DNA from: Aquimarina spongiae
Lineage (GTDB): Bacteria; Bacteroidota; Bacteroidia; Flavobacteriales; Flavobacteriaceae
Direction: 5' to 3'
Assembly: GCF_900141785.1 (NCBI RefSeq)
Contig: NZ_FQYP01000001.1
Span: 1 to 64,000 of the forward strand
Length of the DNA: 64,000 nucleotides
Under the pieces are notes generated by a model. The model did no database searches. It was not told the DNA's origin and was given only the letters and a program-made list of their open reading frames with translations. This document shows positions 1-9,330 of this stretch, piece after piece. Within the stretch, counting starts at the first letter, position 1, and each line of letters opens with the position of its first letter. Both the position numbers and the translations under genes were made by a program.

Positions 1-1383
1 GGAAACGGCGGTGGATGTGATAATACCAAAGTAGCTATTGCTTCAGAAGACGCTTACTTGCAAGGAACCACTCGTTTTAACAACGGAGATCTTCGCGTAG
101 AGAGTGGTAACAGGATTTCATATCTTAAGTTTACCGTGCCTTCGGCTACAGAAACGGTTACTGCAGTGAAGTTAGAATTAGCAGTGTCTTCAGATAGTGG
201 AAGTGGATTAATTGAAGTATTTAAAGGAACTTCAAACAACTGGACAGAGGCCAATCTTTCTAACAGCAATAAGCCGGGGGAAGGGGCTAAATTAGGATCA
301 TTGAATACCAGCTATGGAGTGAGTCAATCTTATCAATGGACACTATCAGGAGTGACTCCCGGAGAAACCATTTCTCTTATTGTAAAACAAACTGGAGGGA
401 ATGATGTTTCTTTTTCGTCAAAAGAAGGGAGTGTTGCTCCAAAGTTAATCCTTGAGCTTGAGTGTAACGACGGCGGGGGAGACGGAGGAGATGGCTCTGG
501 TGGTGATTGTGTGGCTTTGGAAGAAAATGGAGTAGTTGCTGTAGAAGCAGAGCATTTTGTAGACCAAACCAAAACTACCAATAGAGAATGGTATGCTTTT
601 GATGCCAGTACAACAGGAACACCAACACCAGATCCAGATCCAAATCATGCTAGCGGAGCTAGTGAAGGCGGATACTTAGAGATTTTACCAGATACTAGAG
701 TCACGCATTCGGATCCTTTGGAAAATGGAGTGAGTTTCTCAAACACACCTGGACAAGTTGCGATTATTAACTACAAGGTGAAATTTACAAACCCAGGAAA
801 ATACTTTGTATGGGTGCGAGCACATTCTACCGGATCTGAGGATAATGGAGTGCACGTTGGTATCGACGGAACCTGGCCCGCTTCTGGACAAAGAATGCAA
901 TGGTGTTCTGGTAAAAACCAATGGACTTGGGAGAGTAAGCAACGTACTGGCGCAAATCACTGTGGAGAACCAGAAAAGATATTCATTAATGTACCCACAG
1001 CAGGAGTACACACCATATCTTTTTCGATGAGAGAAGATGGATTTGAAATGGATAAGTTTGTACTTTCTAAAGTGTATACAAAACCTACTGGAACTGGACC
1101 GACTGAGGTATTAGTAGATTGTGTAAAGAATGATAACAAAGCATATTCAAATACTCTTAAAGAAACTAAAATTAAAGTATATCCAAATCCGGCAAATGAT
1201 TTTATTCAGATAGCAGGTACACAAGAAGGAGATGAAATTATTATATATGATTTAAATGGGAGAAAAATTTATTACACCAAAACCAATAGTAATATAAAGC
1301 ATATGGATATTTCTAGATTAAAGAGAGGGATTTACATCATTTCTATCTCCGGAAAAGATAAAATACAGTTTGTCAAACAATAA
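1..1383 (+). CDS. T9SS-secreted carbohydrate-binding multimodular protein, 5'-truncated by the window
   Basis: The reading frame is open from base 1, so the start and any catalytic domain lie to the left of the window. In order it holds a Gly-rich linker, a DNRLRE/CBM96-like beta-sandwich (about residues 10-155, closely similar to the one in the next gene), a Gly/Asp-rich linker, a CBM6-like module (about 170-375, with GKYFVWVRAHS and DGFEMDKFVLS motifs seen in glycan-binding tails), and a C-terminal T9SS type A sorting domain starting near KVYPNPANDF. I infer an exported, probably surface-anchored polysaccharide-binding or -degrading enzyme. The neighbour downstream has the same Gly-rich linker and DNRLRE module, so the missing part may be another lyase or hydrolase domain. 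The catalytic activity cannot be seen from here. Confidence 0.8.
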   Translation, partial: GNGGGCDNTKVAIASEDAYLQGTTRFNNGDLRVESGNRISYLKFTVPSATETVTAVKLELAVSSDSGSGLIEVFKGTSNNWTEANLSNSNKPGEGAKLGSLNTSYGVSQSYQWTLSGVTPGETISLIVKQTGGNDVSFSSKEGSVAPKLILELECNDGGGDGGDGSGGDCVALEENGVVAVEAEHFVDQTKTTNREWYAFDASTTGTPTPDPDPNHASGASEGGYLEILPDTRVTHSDPLENGVSFSNTPGQVAIINYKVKFTNPGKYFVWVRAHSTGSEDNGVHVGIDGTWPASGQRMQWCSGKNQWTWESKQRTGANHCGEPEKIFINVPTAGVHTISFSMREDGFEMDKFVLSKVYTKPTGTGPTEVLVDCVKNDNKAYSNTLKETKIKVYPNPANDFIQIAGTQEGDEIIIYDLNGRKIYYTKTNSNIKHMDISRLKRGIYIISISGKDKIQFVKQ

Positions 1384-1718
1384 TGATAATAAAGTAGTAT
1401 TCGAGTATTTCTTAAAACCGAATAGTATAAAATAAAGTTTTTACAGCCCACTTAATACTTTTGGAGCATCATACTTTTTAAAATAATTTTTAATAAGAGA
1501 CCTCTTTTTCAAAGGGGGAGGTATAGTACTGATGTGGCAATAGTTGTGGGCTGTTTATTTCATATAAGATCTATTAGATCATTAATCCATATCCAAAATT
1601 TCATTCCGTAACAGCCATAAATGAAGAGATGACCAAAACTAAACTGATAGTGTTTTGCTGGTTTTTAGCTGACTTTGGAAATCCATTAATAGGAATGATA
1701 AAGTAAATCAATTTAATT
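1384..1718. other. Intergenic region with a structured 3' end
   Basis: No gene is visible. The 9-bp arms ACAGCCCAC (1443-1451) and GTGGGCTGT (1546-1554) are perfectly complementary, enclose an inner ACCTC/GAGGT hairpin (1500-1522), and are followed by TTTATTT. This could fold as a long 3'-UTR structure or terminator of the upstream gene. The rest is AT-rich leader for the next gene. Confidence 0.4.
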
Positions 1719-3608
1719 ATGAAAGAAAATAGACTTGATTACAACGTAATAATATTTATCATTTTGCTAATGATATTGACAACTACAAAAATGCGTGGTC
1801 AACGATTTATCGGAGATGCTGGAGTAACATTCGATAATTCCAAAAATGACATTAATTACCCTTTTATGCGAGAATGGCAAAAGGCAGGAGTTGAAGGAGG
1901 AATTCCTTTAAGAAATACCTTGCCGATTAAGATTACCTTAGCACCAACAGATTCAAAAGGAATTCAAGATGCCATTAATCAGGTAGATACGGGAGGGGAA
2001 CCAAGTGTAATCTTATTGAAAGAAGGAACATACACCATTGACCAACCGATACAGCTTAAATCAAATGTTATCTTAAGAGGGGAGAGTAAAAATCAAGTTG
2101 TACTTGAAGTTATTATACGGTCAAATGGAAGTAATAACAAACAGGTAATCACGTTTGATGACGTTCGTAAATCTGGTTTGGAAGATCTAACTTTTGAATA
2201 TATACCAAACAAATCAATTATCTTATATGATGATCGTAACGTACCTCTTAATCGATTTTGTGGAAGTCGTTGTTTTAGCAATGATCCTGAAGGAGACAAA
2301 AATATGTATGTGTCTTTTGTGCGAATGAAGGAGAATTCAAAAAATTGTTGGATTGATAATTGTGTGTTTAAAAACTCAGGATCCGATCCTTTGGAAATAT
2401 GGGGAAATCATATTACATGTAGAAATAATTTTATTGATGCTTGTTATAACAAAGGAGGAGGAGGTAATGGATATTATGATATTCGAGGAGATTACAATCT
2501 TTTTGCCTATGAGAAAGTAAGAAGGATTAGACACTTTACCATTCAGCAAAAAGCAAAATATAATGTAGTCACTCAATGTGAGATTGAGGTAGACGTTAAT
2601 TTTCATAATGGAGACAGAGGGTTTAATTTAGTAGAAAACAATAGAATTACTAGTTTGCAATGGAGATCCTGGGGAGCTTTTGCCTCAGGAGGATTTAGAT
2701 ATGGACATGATAAACCTGGACCAAACAATATCATTTTTAATAATATCACAAAGGGTAGGGGGAATTCTGAACAGTTTGGTGGTAACGATAAAGTATTTGT
2801 TTTTGATCAATATTCAAAACCTCGAGTATTAAAAAATGCTCCTCCATCTGGAAATACTTTTTACCCAGTAGTATTAAATGGGAATGGAGGGAATAATGGA
2901 GAAGGATGTGAAGAAATACTAGAAATAACTGCATGGCAAGATGCTTATCTACAAGGAAACGCCTCTTTCAATGCTACTAGTTTACGTGTTGAGAAGGGAA
3001 AAAGAGTATCCTATCTCAAATTTGAAATTCCTGAGGATATTGAGGATGTTACAGGCGCAGTATTAGAAATGAGTGTGTCTAATGACTCTGGAAGTGGACT
3101 AATTGAAGTGTACAAGGGAAATTCAAATGATTGGACAGAAACAAATCTATCTACTAGTAATAAACCTGACGAAATGGGGAAATTAGGATCACTTAACACT
3201 TCTTATGGGGTAGGGCAATATTATCAATGGGAACTATCTGGAATTACTCCTGGGGAAATTATTGCTCTTATTGTAAAACAAATTGACGGTAATGATGTTT
3301 CTTTCTCATCAAAAGAAGGTAATCGCCCTCCAAAGTTAGTTTTAGAATTAGAATGTGAAGAGCAGCAGGAGTCTGATGTATCACAAGGATTTATCGAAAT
3401 GAAAATTTTCCCTAATCCTACAAATGATTTCTTAACCGTTTCAGGAGTAGAATCAGGAGAAACTATCATGCTTTATGACTTTTTAGGCAACATTTTGAAA
3501 TCCATTATATCTAAAGGAGAAGAAGATCGATTAGACCTTTCTGAGATACCTTCTGGTCAATATGTTATCAAGGCTATAGGAAATAGTTTAATATTGATAA
3601 AAGAATAA
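1719..3608 (+). CDS. Pectate-lyase-like right-handed beta-helix protein with DNRLRE module and T9SS tail
   Basis: This is a 629-aa exported protein. It has an N-terminal signal peptide (hydrophobic about residues 9-24), a right-handed parallel beta-helix (about 60-390; repeated short N-x-I/V rungs such as NVILRGESK, ENNRITS, NIIFNNIT), a Gly-rich linker, a DNRLRE/CBM96-like module (about 403-550) and a T9SS type A sorting domain (from KIFPNPTNDF). The beta-helix fold is shared by polysaccharide lyases, GH28 and GH82, so it probably cuts or binds an acidic or sulfated polysaccharide. I cannot assign a CAZy family or a catalytic residue. It sits next to the paralogous tail protein and the carrageenan genes. 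A terminator follows at 3673. Confidence 0.75.
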   Translation: MKENRLDYNVIIFIILLMILTTTKMRGQRFIGDAGVTFDNSKNDINYPFMREWQKAGVEGGIPLRNTLPIKITLAPTDSKGIQDAINQVDTGGEPSVILLKEGTYTIDQPIQLKSNVILRGESKNQVVLEVIIRSNGSNNKQVITFDDVRKSGLEDLTFEYIPNKSIILYDDRNVPLNRFCGSRCFSNDPEGDKNMYVSFVRMKENSKNCWIDNCVFKNSGSDPLEIWGNHITCRNNFIDACYNKGGGGNGYYDIRGDYNLFAYEKVRRIRHFTIQQKAKYNVVTQCEIEVDVNFHNGDRGFNLVENNRITSLQWRSWGAFASGGFRYGHDKPGPNNIIFNNITKGRGNSEQFGGNDKVFVFDQYSKPRVLKNAPPSGNTFYPVVLNGNGGNNGEGCEEILEITAWQDAYLQGNASFNATSLRVEKGKRVSYLKFEIPEDIEDVTGAVLEMSVSNDSGSGLIEVYKGNSNDWTETNLSTSNKPDEMGKLGSLNTSYGVGQYYQWELSGITPGEIIALIVKQIDGNDVSFSSKEGNRPPKLVLELECEEQQESDVSQGFIEMKIFPNPTNDFLTVSGVESGETIMLYDFLGNILKSIISKGEEDRLDLSEIPSGQYVIKAIGNSLILIKE

Positions 3609-3672
3609 AATCACTTTGTCAGAATAAGTCTTACTAAGATACACGTAACATGATTTGAATTTTATAAAAGAA

Positions 3673-3695
3673 AGAGGGCTTTTGCTCTCTTTTTT
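3673..3695 (+). terminator. Rho-independent terminator after the beta-helix gene
   Basis: Stem AGAGGGC/GCTCTCT with a TTTT loop (one G-T pair), followed by a run of T. It lies between convergent genes. Confidence 0.75.
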
Positions 3696-3827
3696 AATGC
3701 TTCAATTTTTATTGGGAGCTTGAGTGATTCTTGTTATTAACTTTTTTTTGGTAAATAACAAAGTATTACCAGCTGATTTGGATGGTAATGACTCAAATTG
3801 GTATCAAGTAAAAACAGTGATAGCTTA

Positions 3828-4847
3828 TTATTTACAAGTGGATTTTCTTTTGATCAACGAAGTGTTCATTATAGTTGTTTTATATTCTTCAGAATTTTGA
3901 TTTATTCTATTCACTAATTGTTTTACAGCTAACAACCCCAATTCTTGACCATGTTGATTTACAGTGGTTAATGGCGGATTGCTGTTTTCTGATAATATTC
4001 CATCTGTGAATCCTATTACGGAAATATCTTCGGGAACTTTCAATCCTAAACCTATAATAAGATTCATAGCACAAATCGCGGATAATTCATCTGAAGCTAG
4101 AACACCATCAATAGTATCACTTTGTAAATAGCCCTGAAAATCTTTAGCAAAAATTTTATAATCGTCAATGACAAAGAGTTTTGAAGATTCAATGTTTGAT
4201 GCTTTATTTATAGCTTTTTGGAAACCTTGAAGTCTTCTTGTACCAACACTAGTATTATGAATAGGAGTTACAAAAGCAAGATTCTTACAGCTAGAATCTA
4301 TTAGGGTAGTTGTTGCATTATAAGAAGACTTAAAATCATCGATGACTATTTTATCGGTAATAATTTCATCAATTACACGATCAAATTGAATAACAGGTAA
4401 CCCTCTATCAATAATGGATTGAATATGCTTATAATTCTTTTTTATAAAGGTACCTTTGGAGATAGAGATGATTAGACCATCAACACTTCCATTTGCAAGC
4501 ATTTCTATACTTTTTACTTCTTTATCATAGGACTCGTCTGAAATACAAGTAATGATATGGTATCCTTGTTTGCTAGCTTCTTTTTCTATACCTACCAATA
4601 CCTTAGCAAAAAAATGAGCTAAAATATTAGGAATAATTACACCTATATTTCGTGTCTTCTGTTCTTTTAGATTTTTTGCGGTAATGTTAGGAATATAATT
4701 ATATAACTCTGCTAGTTTTTTAATTTTGTTTTTGGTTGGCTTACTAATCTCTGGATTATCCGTAAGTGCTTTAGAAACTGTTGATACCGAAAAGTTTGAC
4801 AGTTCTGCAAGTTTTTTTAATGTCATCATTCTATTGTTCATATTCAA
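3828..4847 (-). CDS. LacI-family transcriptional regulator
   Basis: The protein is 339 aa. An N-terminal LacI helix-turn-helix (TLKKLAELSNFSVSTVSKAL) and hinge are followed by a periplasmic-binding-protein-like effector domain from about residue 68 (NIGVIIPNI). The true start may be one of the internal Met codons (residues 7 or 8), because LacI proteins normally begin just before TLKKLA. It is transcribed in the same direction as the GH127 operon but 269 bp behind it, so it is either the last gene or separately transcribed. I infer that it responds to a carrageenan breakdown sugar. The ligand is not visible. Confidence 0.9.
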   Translation of the reverse strand: MNMNNRMMTLKKLAELSNFSVSTVSKALTDNPEISKPTKNKIKKLAELYNYIPNITAKNLKEQKTRNIGVIIPNILAHFFAKVLVGIEKEASKQGYHIITCISDESYDKEVKSIEMLANGSVDGLIISISKGTFIKKNYKHIQSIIDRGLPVIQFDRVIDEIITDKIVIDDFKSSYNATTTLIDSSCKNLAFVTPIHNTSVGTRRLQGFQKAINKASNIESSKLFVIDDYKIFAKDFQGYLQSDTIDGVLASDELSAICAMNLIIGLGLKVPEDISVIGFTDGILSENSNPPLTTVNQHGQELGLLAVKQLVNRINQNSEEYKTTIMNTSLIKRKSTCK

Positions 4848-4920
4848 TATTTTTATACTAATGGTAACACCGTTTGATATAATAACTTACTATAAATAAC
4901 CCTTGCCGCTATAATATTTG

Positions 4921-4937
4921 TTCCTGAATTTTAGGAA
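4921..4937. promoter_or_regulatory. Imperfect palindrome, candidate LacI operator
   Basis: TTCCT and AGGAA arms are separated by 7 bp, about 75 bp upstream of the LacI-type gene. The position suits autoregulation, but no known motif was matched. Confidence 0.25.
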
Positions 4938-5116
4938 TTAAGAACATAAGTACACACTCTTCTAATCGTCCTCTATTTACCTGTCTTTATCTTTTGTTAG
5001 GGATAAAGGGTATTTCGAACCTGAAAAAAATCCATTCTGAAAATGCCGCAAAACTAGGTATGCCAAGAGATAATTGATTAAACAGCATAGTGGCTTGGTT
5101 TACATCGTTTATTTGT

Positions 5117-7105
5117 TTAATCCCATATTACAGGCATGAAGACTGTCATCTCTGCTTCTCCTCGGTTACTCCATGCAAAATAAGGAACGAATTGTGTTTT
5201 GAATGACTTCCACTGTGGTTGTTTAATCACTTTATACATATCTTCAGATCGGTCTGAACGAATTAGTATTTCTCCTTCAATGGTAGTTACACCGCCTAAA
5301 AAATCCATTCGATGATAAAGGTGTAAGTCCTGGTTACTTTTTATATAAACATCGAGTATCCTTGTGTTTTGTGGTAAGTCTGGTGATTCAATACAATACA
5401 CAATGGGGCCTCGTTTGATCGCCAATTGATTTCGTACTTCTTCAATTCTAGGGTGTCCTTCTACCAGCGTAATTTCCATAGGCATATCCAAAATAATTAC
5501 ATCACCTGCTTTCCATTCACGATGTATAGTTGCGAATGTTCCTGGGACTACCTGTATTTCGGTTGATTTGTCATTGATTTTAAGGGTACTGCCCTTTGCC
5601 CATGCGGGTATTCTTATTTTAATTTCGAAAGCATTCGATTTACAAGCTTCAACAGTAATTTTTACAATACCTTTCCAAGGGTATTCGGTATCTTGTTTTA
5701 ATTTAAGTGATGACCCATCTTGTAAAGAAGTAATCAGGTCATTTGCACCAAATAAATTTACAGAAACTCCATTTTCGGTTAAACTATATGCCCATCCAGA
5801 AATCTTAGCTAAGGTTCGCACTAGGTTAGGAGGACAGCAAAAACAATCCAGATAAGGTTTTCTGTTCGGTGTTTCAGTGATATTTTCATGAGCGTGGTAA
5901 TCTCGTGTATTGTGAATCATTCGTAGAGGATTGGCATAGAAATAATCTTTACCTTCAATACCAATTCCGGATAAACCACTGTTGAAAAGTACCAATTCAA
6001 TAATATCTGCATATTTGGATTCTCCATGAATTTGTAGCATTCGATAGCTAAACATGGCGTTACAAAGATTTGCACAGGTCTCATTATAGGCTGTCATATT
6101 TGGCATCATATATTCGTCAATAAACCCCTCTTCAATCATATCCAAGTTTGTTGATGCTCCATAATGAGCTTGCCCAACAGCACCAGTAACGTACATTTTT
6201 TTTGCAGTTATGTTTTCCCAAAGTTTATCCAGTGCATCAATTAATGCTTGCTCTCCGGTTTCTGCATATACATCTGCTGCTCCTGCATAATAATATAAAG
6301 CCAAAACAGCATGTCCAACAGCTTCGGTTGATTCCCTTAGGGCGGTTCTTTCTTGAACCATATCCCCAATAGGATATCCTTCTGTAGTACTATGATGTTC
6401 AACATCGTACTTACCCCGATTATTGATAAAGCGTTCAGCTAGTTTTAGATACTTTTGAGACTTGGTTATTTTGTACAACTCAACTAAACCCATAATTTGA
6501 GTTTGATTAAAACCAAACCGACCATATTGCTTAGTTTCAGGCATAAATATGGTACATAACAATTCGGCTTGTTTCAACGCAATGTTTAGAAAATTCTTTT
6601 GTCCTGTTAACTTATAATGAACACAAGCACTGATAAAAAGATGCCCGACATTATACATCTCATGATATTTCCTATTTTCATATCGATCTACTCCTTCTGT
6701 AGTTTGTATATAGGTATGGATATATCCGTCATCTTCTTGAGCCCTGCCAATGATATCGATGTATTGATCAAGTTCTTTTAAAAGTTCTGCGTCTTTGGTT
6801 TGTGCATAAACGTAAGCTTGTGCTTCCAAAAACTTATAAAAATCACCATCATGCCAAAACATACCTTGATGTGTCCCGGTTTTTTCTCCGGCTGCGATTT
6901 TAAAATTGTTCAGTGCATGACCTATATCTCCACACAAAACTTTACCCATATACGGTATCATGTTGTGATATAAAGAAGTAAATTTCTTAGCCCAAAAACC
7001 TTCGGTCCATTTGCAGTCTGTTACATTGATTTCTTGCATTTTTTTGAAAGGGCTTTCTATTGGTGCTATTATGTTTTGTTTTTTTATTTCTTCGTTTACA
7101 TTCAT
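5117..7105 (-). CDS. GH127 family glycoside hydrolase, probable 3,6-anhydro-D-galactosidase
   Basis: The protein is 662 aa, the usual size for GH127 (DUF1680), with an alpha/alpha barrel followed by beta-sandwich domains. The metal/nucleophile set of the family is visible: E342 and C344 in YNETCANLC, and C423-C424 in DCFCCPPN, the counterparts of Glu338/Cys340/Cys417/Cys418 in the bifidobacterial arabinofuranosidase HypBA1. There is no signal peptide, so it should act in the cytoplasm. GH127 includes beta-L-arabinofuranosidases and, in Zobellia, alpha-1,3-(3,6-anhydro)-D-galactosidases. The neighbouring anhydrogalactose catabolic genes argue for the second: releasing anhydrogalactose from desulfated neocarrabiose-type oligosaccharides. 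It is the downstream gene of a minus-strand operon, 68 bp after the sulfatase. Confidence 0.85.
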   Translation of the reverse strand: MNVNEEIKKQNIIAPIESPFKKMQEINVTDCKWTEGFWAKKFTSLYHNMIPYMGKVLCGDIGHALNNFKIAAGEKTGTHQGMFWHDGDFYKFLEAQAYVYAQTKDAELLKELDQYIDIIGRAQEDDGYIHTYIQTTEGVDRYENRKYHEMYNVGHLFISACVHYKLTGQKNFLNIALKQAELLCTIFMPETKQYGRFGFNQTQIMGLVELYKITKSQKYLKLAERFINNRGKYDVEHHSTTEGYPIGDMVQERTALRESTEAVGHAVLALYYYAGAADVYAETGEQALIDALDKLWENITAKKMYVTGAVGQAHYGASTNLDMIEEGFIDEYMMPNMTAYNETCANLCNAMFSYRMLQIHGESKYADIIELVLFNSGLSGIGIEGKDYFYANPLRMIHNTRDYHAHENITETPNRKPYLDCFCCPPNLVRTLAKISGWAYSLTENGVSVNLFGANDLITSLQDGSSLKLKQDTEYPWKGIVKITVEACKSNAFEIKIRIPAWAKGSTLKINDKSTEIQVVPGTFATIHREWKAGDVIILDMPMEITLVEGHPRIEEVRNQLAIKRGPIVYCIESPDLPQNTRILDVYIKSNQDLHLYHRMDFLGGVTTIEGEILIRSDRSEDMYKVIKQPQWKSFKTQFVPYFAWSNRGEAEMTVFMPVIWD

Positions 7106-7173
7106 TTCTCTGTGGTGTATTAGATGTATTTAGTTGATGTTACCAATGATTGAAAAAGTACTATTCAAAAGCA

Positions 7174-8691
7174 TTATTCTACGGTAAAGGTTTCTTCAAA
7201 ATTGGGCATATTCAATGTAGACCAATTTTCTTCTGTTTTCTTATCATGAAACCATTTAGGCTCTATATGTGTTTTTGCCCATTGATTCGATTTTGCTACC
7301 AATTGCTCAAGGACCTCTGGGTGTTGTTCACTAAGGTCGTTTTTTTCTTCAATATCATTGACTATGTTGTAAAGTTTCCAAGGAGTTCGCTCTCCTTTAT
7401 AAGCTTTCCAGTTATTCAACCTAATCCCAACTTCATTACTTCCTGTTCTATGCCTTAAGGTGAATATAGGTTCTTCGGGTCGGGTTTTCTTTCCTTGAAT
7501 AAAATCATACCATATATCTTTCCCATCTATTATTTTATTTTTTGGCATTTTAGCTTTGGCCAATTTTACAAGCGTTGGATAAAAATCTAGAGCAGATACT
7601 GGATGTTCATAAGTTTTTCCTTTCGGAACGTTTTTTGGCCAATGAAAAAACATAGGTACACGAATTCCTCCTTCGAGTGTATTTCCTTTTCGACCTCGTA
7701 AGGGGGTATTCACTCCTCCTTTGTCTGTTCTACCCCCATTATCACTTAAGAAGACAATAAGCGTATTTTCTAATTCTCCGGTTTTTTGTAAACTAGATAC
7801 AAGTTTACCTACGCCACGATCGATAGCATGTACCATAGCTGCATAAATTCTTCTGTTTCTATCTTCTATATGCGCATATACTTCTAAGTCTTCATCTTTA
7901 GCTTCTAATGGTGTATGAGGAGCATTATACGACAGATATAAAAAGAAAGGCGATTCTTTTTTTGAAGCTTGATTTATGAAATTTTGTGCTTCTCGAGATA
8001 AAGCATCAGTAATGTATTCTGTTTCATCTACGTCAGCGCCATTCTCTTCTAATGGGGTAATGTATTCCCATATTTTATCATTCCCTTTTTCTTTTTCCTT
8101 TTGATAAGCTACTTTAAATTGTTCTGGGAAATAATTATGACCACCGCCCAAGAACCCAAAAAAATGATCAAACCCTCTATTATTAGGGTGATACTTTGAA
8201 ACCGTCCCAAGATGCCATTTGCCGATAGCACCTGTATAATACCCCGCTTTGTTTAATACTTTGCTAATAAAAGGCTCTTTTATCGAAATCCCTTTCTGAT
8301 CATTATTATGAGCTCTAGGTAAATTGTATTGAGAGCCAATATTGTGAGGGTATCTTCCAGTCATTAATGCCGCTCTGCTTGGACCACAAAATGGATGTGC
8401 TACATATGCTGAAGTGAAAATAGCACCGTTGTTTGCTAGGGTATCTATTGCCGGAGTTAAAATGTCTTTAGCTCCATTAAACCCAACATCTGCATAGCCA
8501 AGATCATCACATAAGATTAGGACAATATTAGGTCGTTCATCTTTTTTTGTAAGATTTGATTCTTGTGATTGCTTTTCTGCTTTGGAAGTTTCTTTGCATG
8601 AAACAGTAAAGAAAATTGTTACCACAAAGGCCAGCATATGTAGCAGAACCTTATTTATCAGTTTATACGTTATAGTTTTATTCTTGCTCAT
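7174..8691 (-). CDS. S1-family sulfatase, lipoprotein
   Basis: The protein is 505 aa. The N-terminus has a lipoprotein signal (lipobox FTVSC, C32). The sulfatase core begins at RPNIVLILCDDLGYADVG (metal-binding Asp pair), and the formylglycine signature is C102 in CGPSRAALMTGR, so it is a Cys-type sulfatase needing FGE activation. KWHLG and LSDNGGRTDKGG supply further metal/sulfate-site residues. The fold resembles GalNAc-6/arylsulfatase A-like members; in carrageenan loci S1_19 and S1_17 members remove 4-O or 2-O sulfate. It sits 3 bp after the aldolase gene and 68 bp before GH127. Substrate position is inferred from context only. Confidence 0.9.
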   Translation of the reverse strand: MSKNKTITYKLINKVLLHMLAFVVTIFFTVSCKETSKAEKQSQESNLTKKDERPNIVLILCDDLGYADVGFNGAKDILTPAIDTLANNGAIFTSAYVAHPFCGPSRAALMTGRYPHNIGSQYNLPRAHNNDQKGISIKEPFISKVLNKAGYYTGAIGKWHLGTVSKYHPNNRGFDHFFGFLGGGHNYFPEQFKVAYQKEKEKGNDKIWEYITPLEENGADVDETEYITDALSREAQNFINQASKKESPFFLYLSYNAPHTPLEAKDEDLEVYAHIEDRNRRIYAAMVHAIDRGVGKLVSSLQKTGELENTLIVFLSDNGGRTDKGGVNTPLRGRKGNTLEGGIRVPMFFHWPKNVPKGKTYEHPVSALDFYPTLVKLAKAKMPKNKIIDGKDIWYDFIQGKKTRPEEPIFTLRHRTGSNEVGIRLNNWKAYKGERTPWKLYNIVNDIEEKNDLSEQHPEVLEQLVAKSNQWAKTHIEPKWFHDKKTEENWSTLNMPNFEETFTVE

Positions 8692-8694
8692 GTT

Positions 8695-9330
8695 TTATCT
8701 TTTTAAAACTGATGTAATGCTTTTAAAATGATCCGCCAATCCAACCAAATCATTATTTTCGATAAGATTCTTATCAAAAAGAGAACTTCCCATTCCTACC
8801 CCTTGACATCCTACGTTTAAGAAATCAGTAATGTTTTGTTTTGATACACCGCCAGTAGGTAATAAGGGAATCTCCTTCAAAGGACCTTTGATATCTTGTA
8901 TGAATTGAGTACCCAATTGGGTAGCGGGAAAAACTTTTACCATATCGGCTCCCAGACTCCAGGCTTTATAAATTTCTGTTGGTGTATACGCCCCTGGAAA
9001 GACGGGAATTTTTGCTGAAACACAAGACGAAATAACTTCTTCATTAATAATTGGAGTTACTATGAATTGAGCTCCTGCATTCAATGCCTCTGCAAGCTCT
9101 TTCATAGAACAAACTGTTCCTGCCCCTACGTTCAACTCAGGGAAACTACTAACCAACTCTTTAATAGAGGTTACCGCATTTGGAGAATTCATTGTTATCT
9201 CGATCGTGTAAAAACCAGATTTCAGATAAGCAGGAATGATTTTTATAACAGTTTCAAGAGTATACCCTCGAAGGATACCAACAATTGGTGTTTGTTCAAA
9301 CTTTTTCCAGGAAAATACTTGATCATGCAT
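8695..9330 (-). CDS. dauD: 2-dehydro-3-deoxy-6-phosphogalactonate (KDPGal) aldolase
   Basis: The protein is 211 aa, full length for the KDPG/KHG aldolase family. The Schiff-base lysine is in DMVKVFPA and the catalytic glutamate in EITMNSP; the LPTGGVS phosphate-binding motif is present. It cleaves KDPGal to pyruvate and D-glyceraldehyde-3-phosphate in the cytoplasm. It overlaps the upstream kinase gene by 8 bp and is 3 bp from the sulfatase, so translation is probably coupled. The symbol follows the Zobellia anhydrogalactose pathway naming (DauA-D). The family alone would not separate KDPG from KDPGal aldolase; the adjacent DgoK-type kinase does. Confidence 0.88.
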   Translation of the reverse strand: MHDQVFSWKKFEQTPIVGILRGYTLETVIKIIPAYLKSGFYTIEITMNSPNAVTSIKELVSSFPELNVGAGTVCSMKELAEALNAGAQFIVTPIINEEVISSCVSAKIPVFPGAYTPTEIYKAWSLGADMVKVFPATQLGTQFIQDIKGPLKEIPLLPTGGVSKQNITDFLNVGCQGVGMGSSLFDKNLIENNDLVGLADHFKSITSVLKR

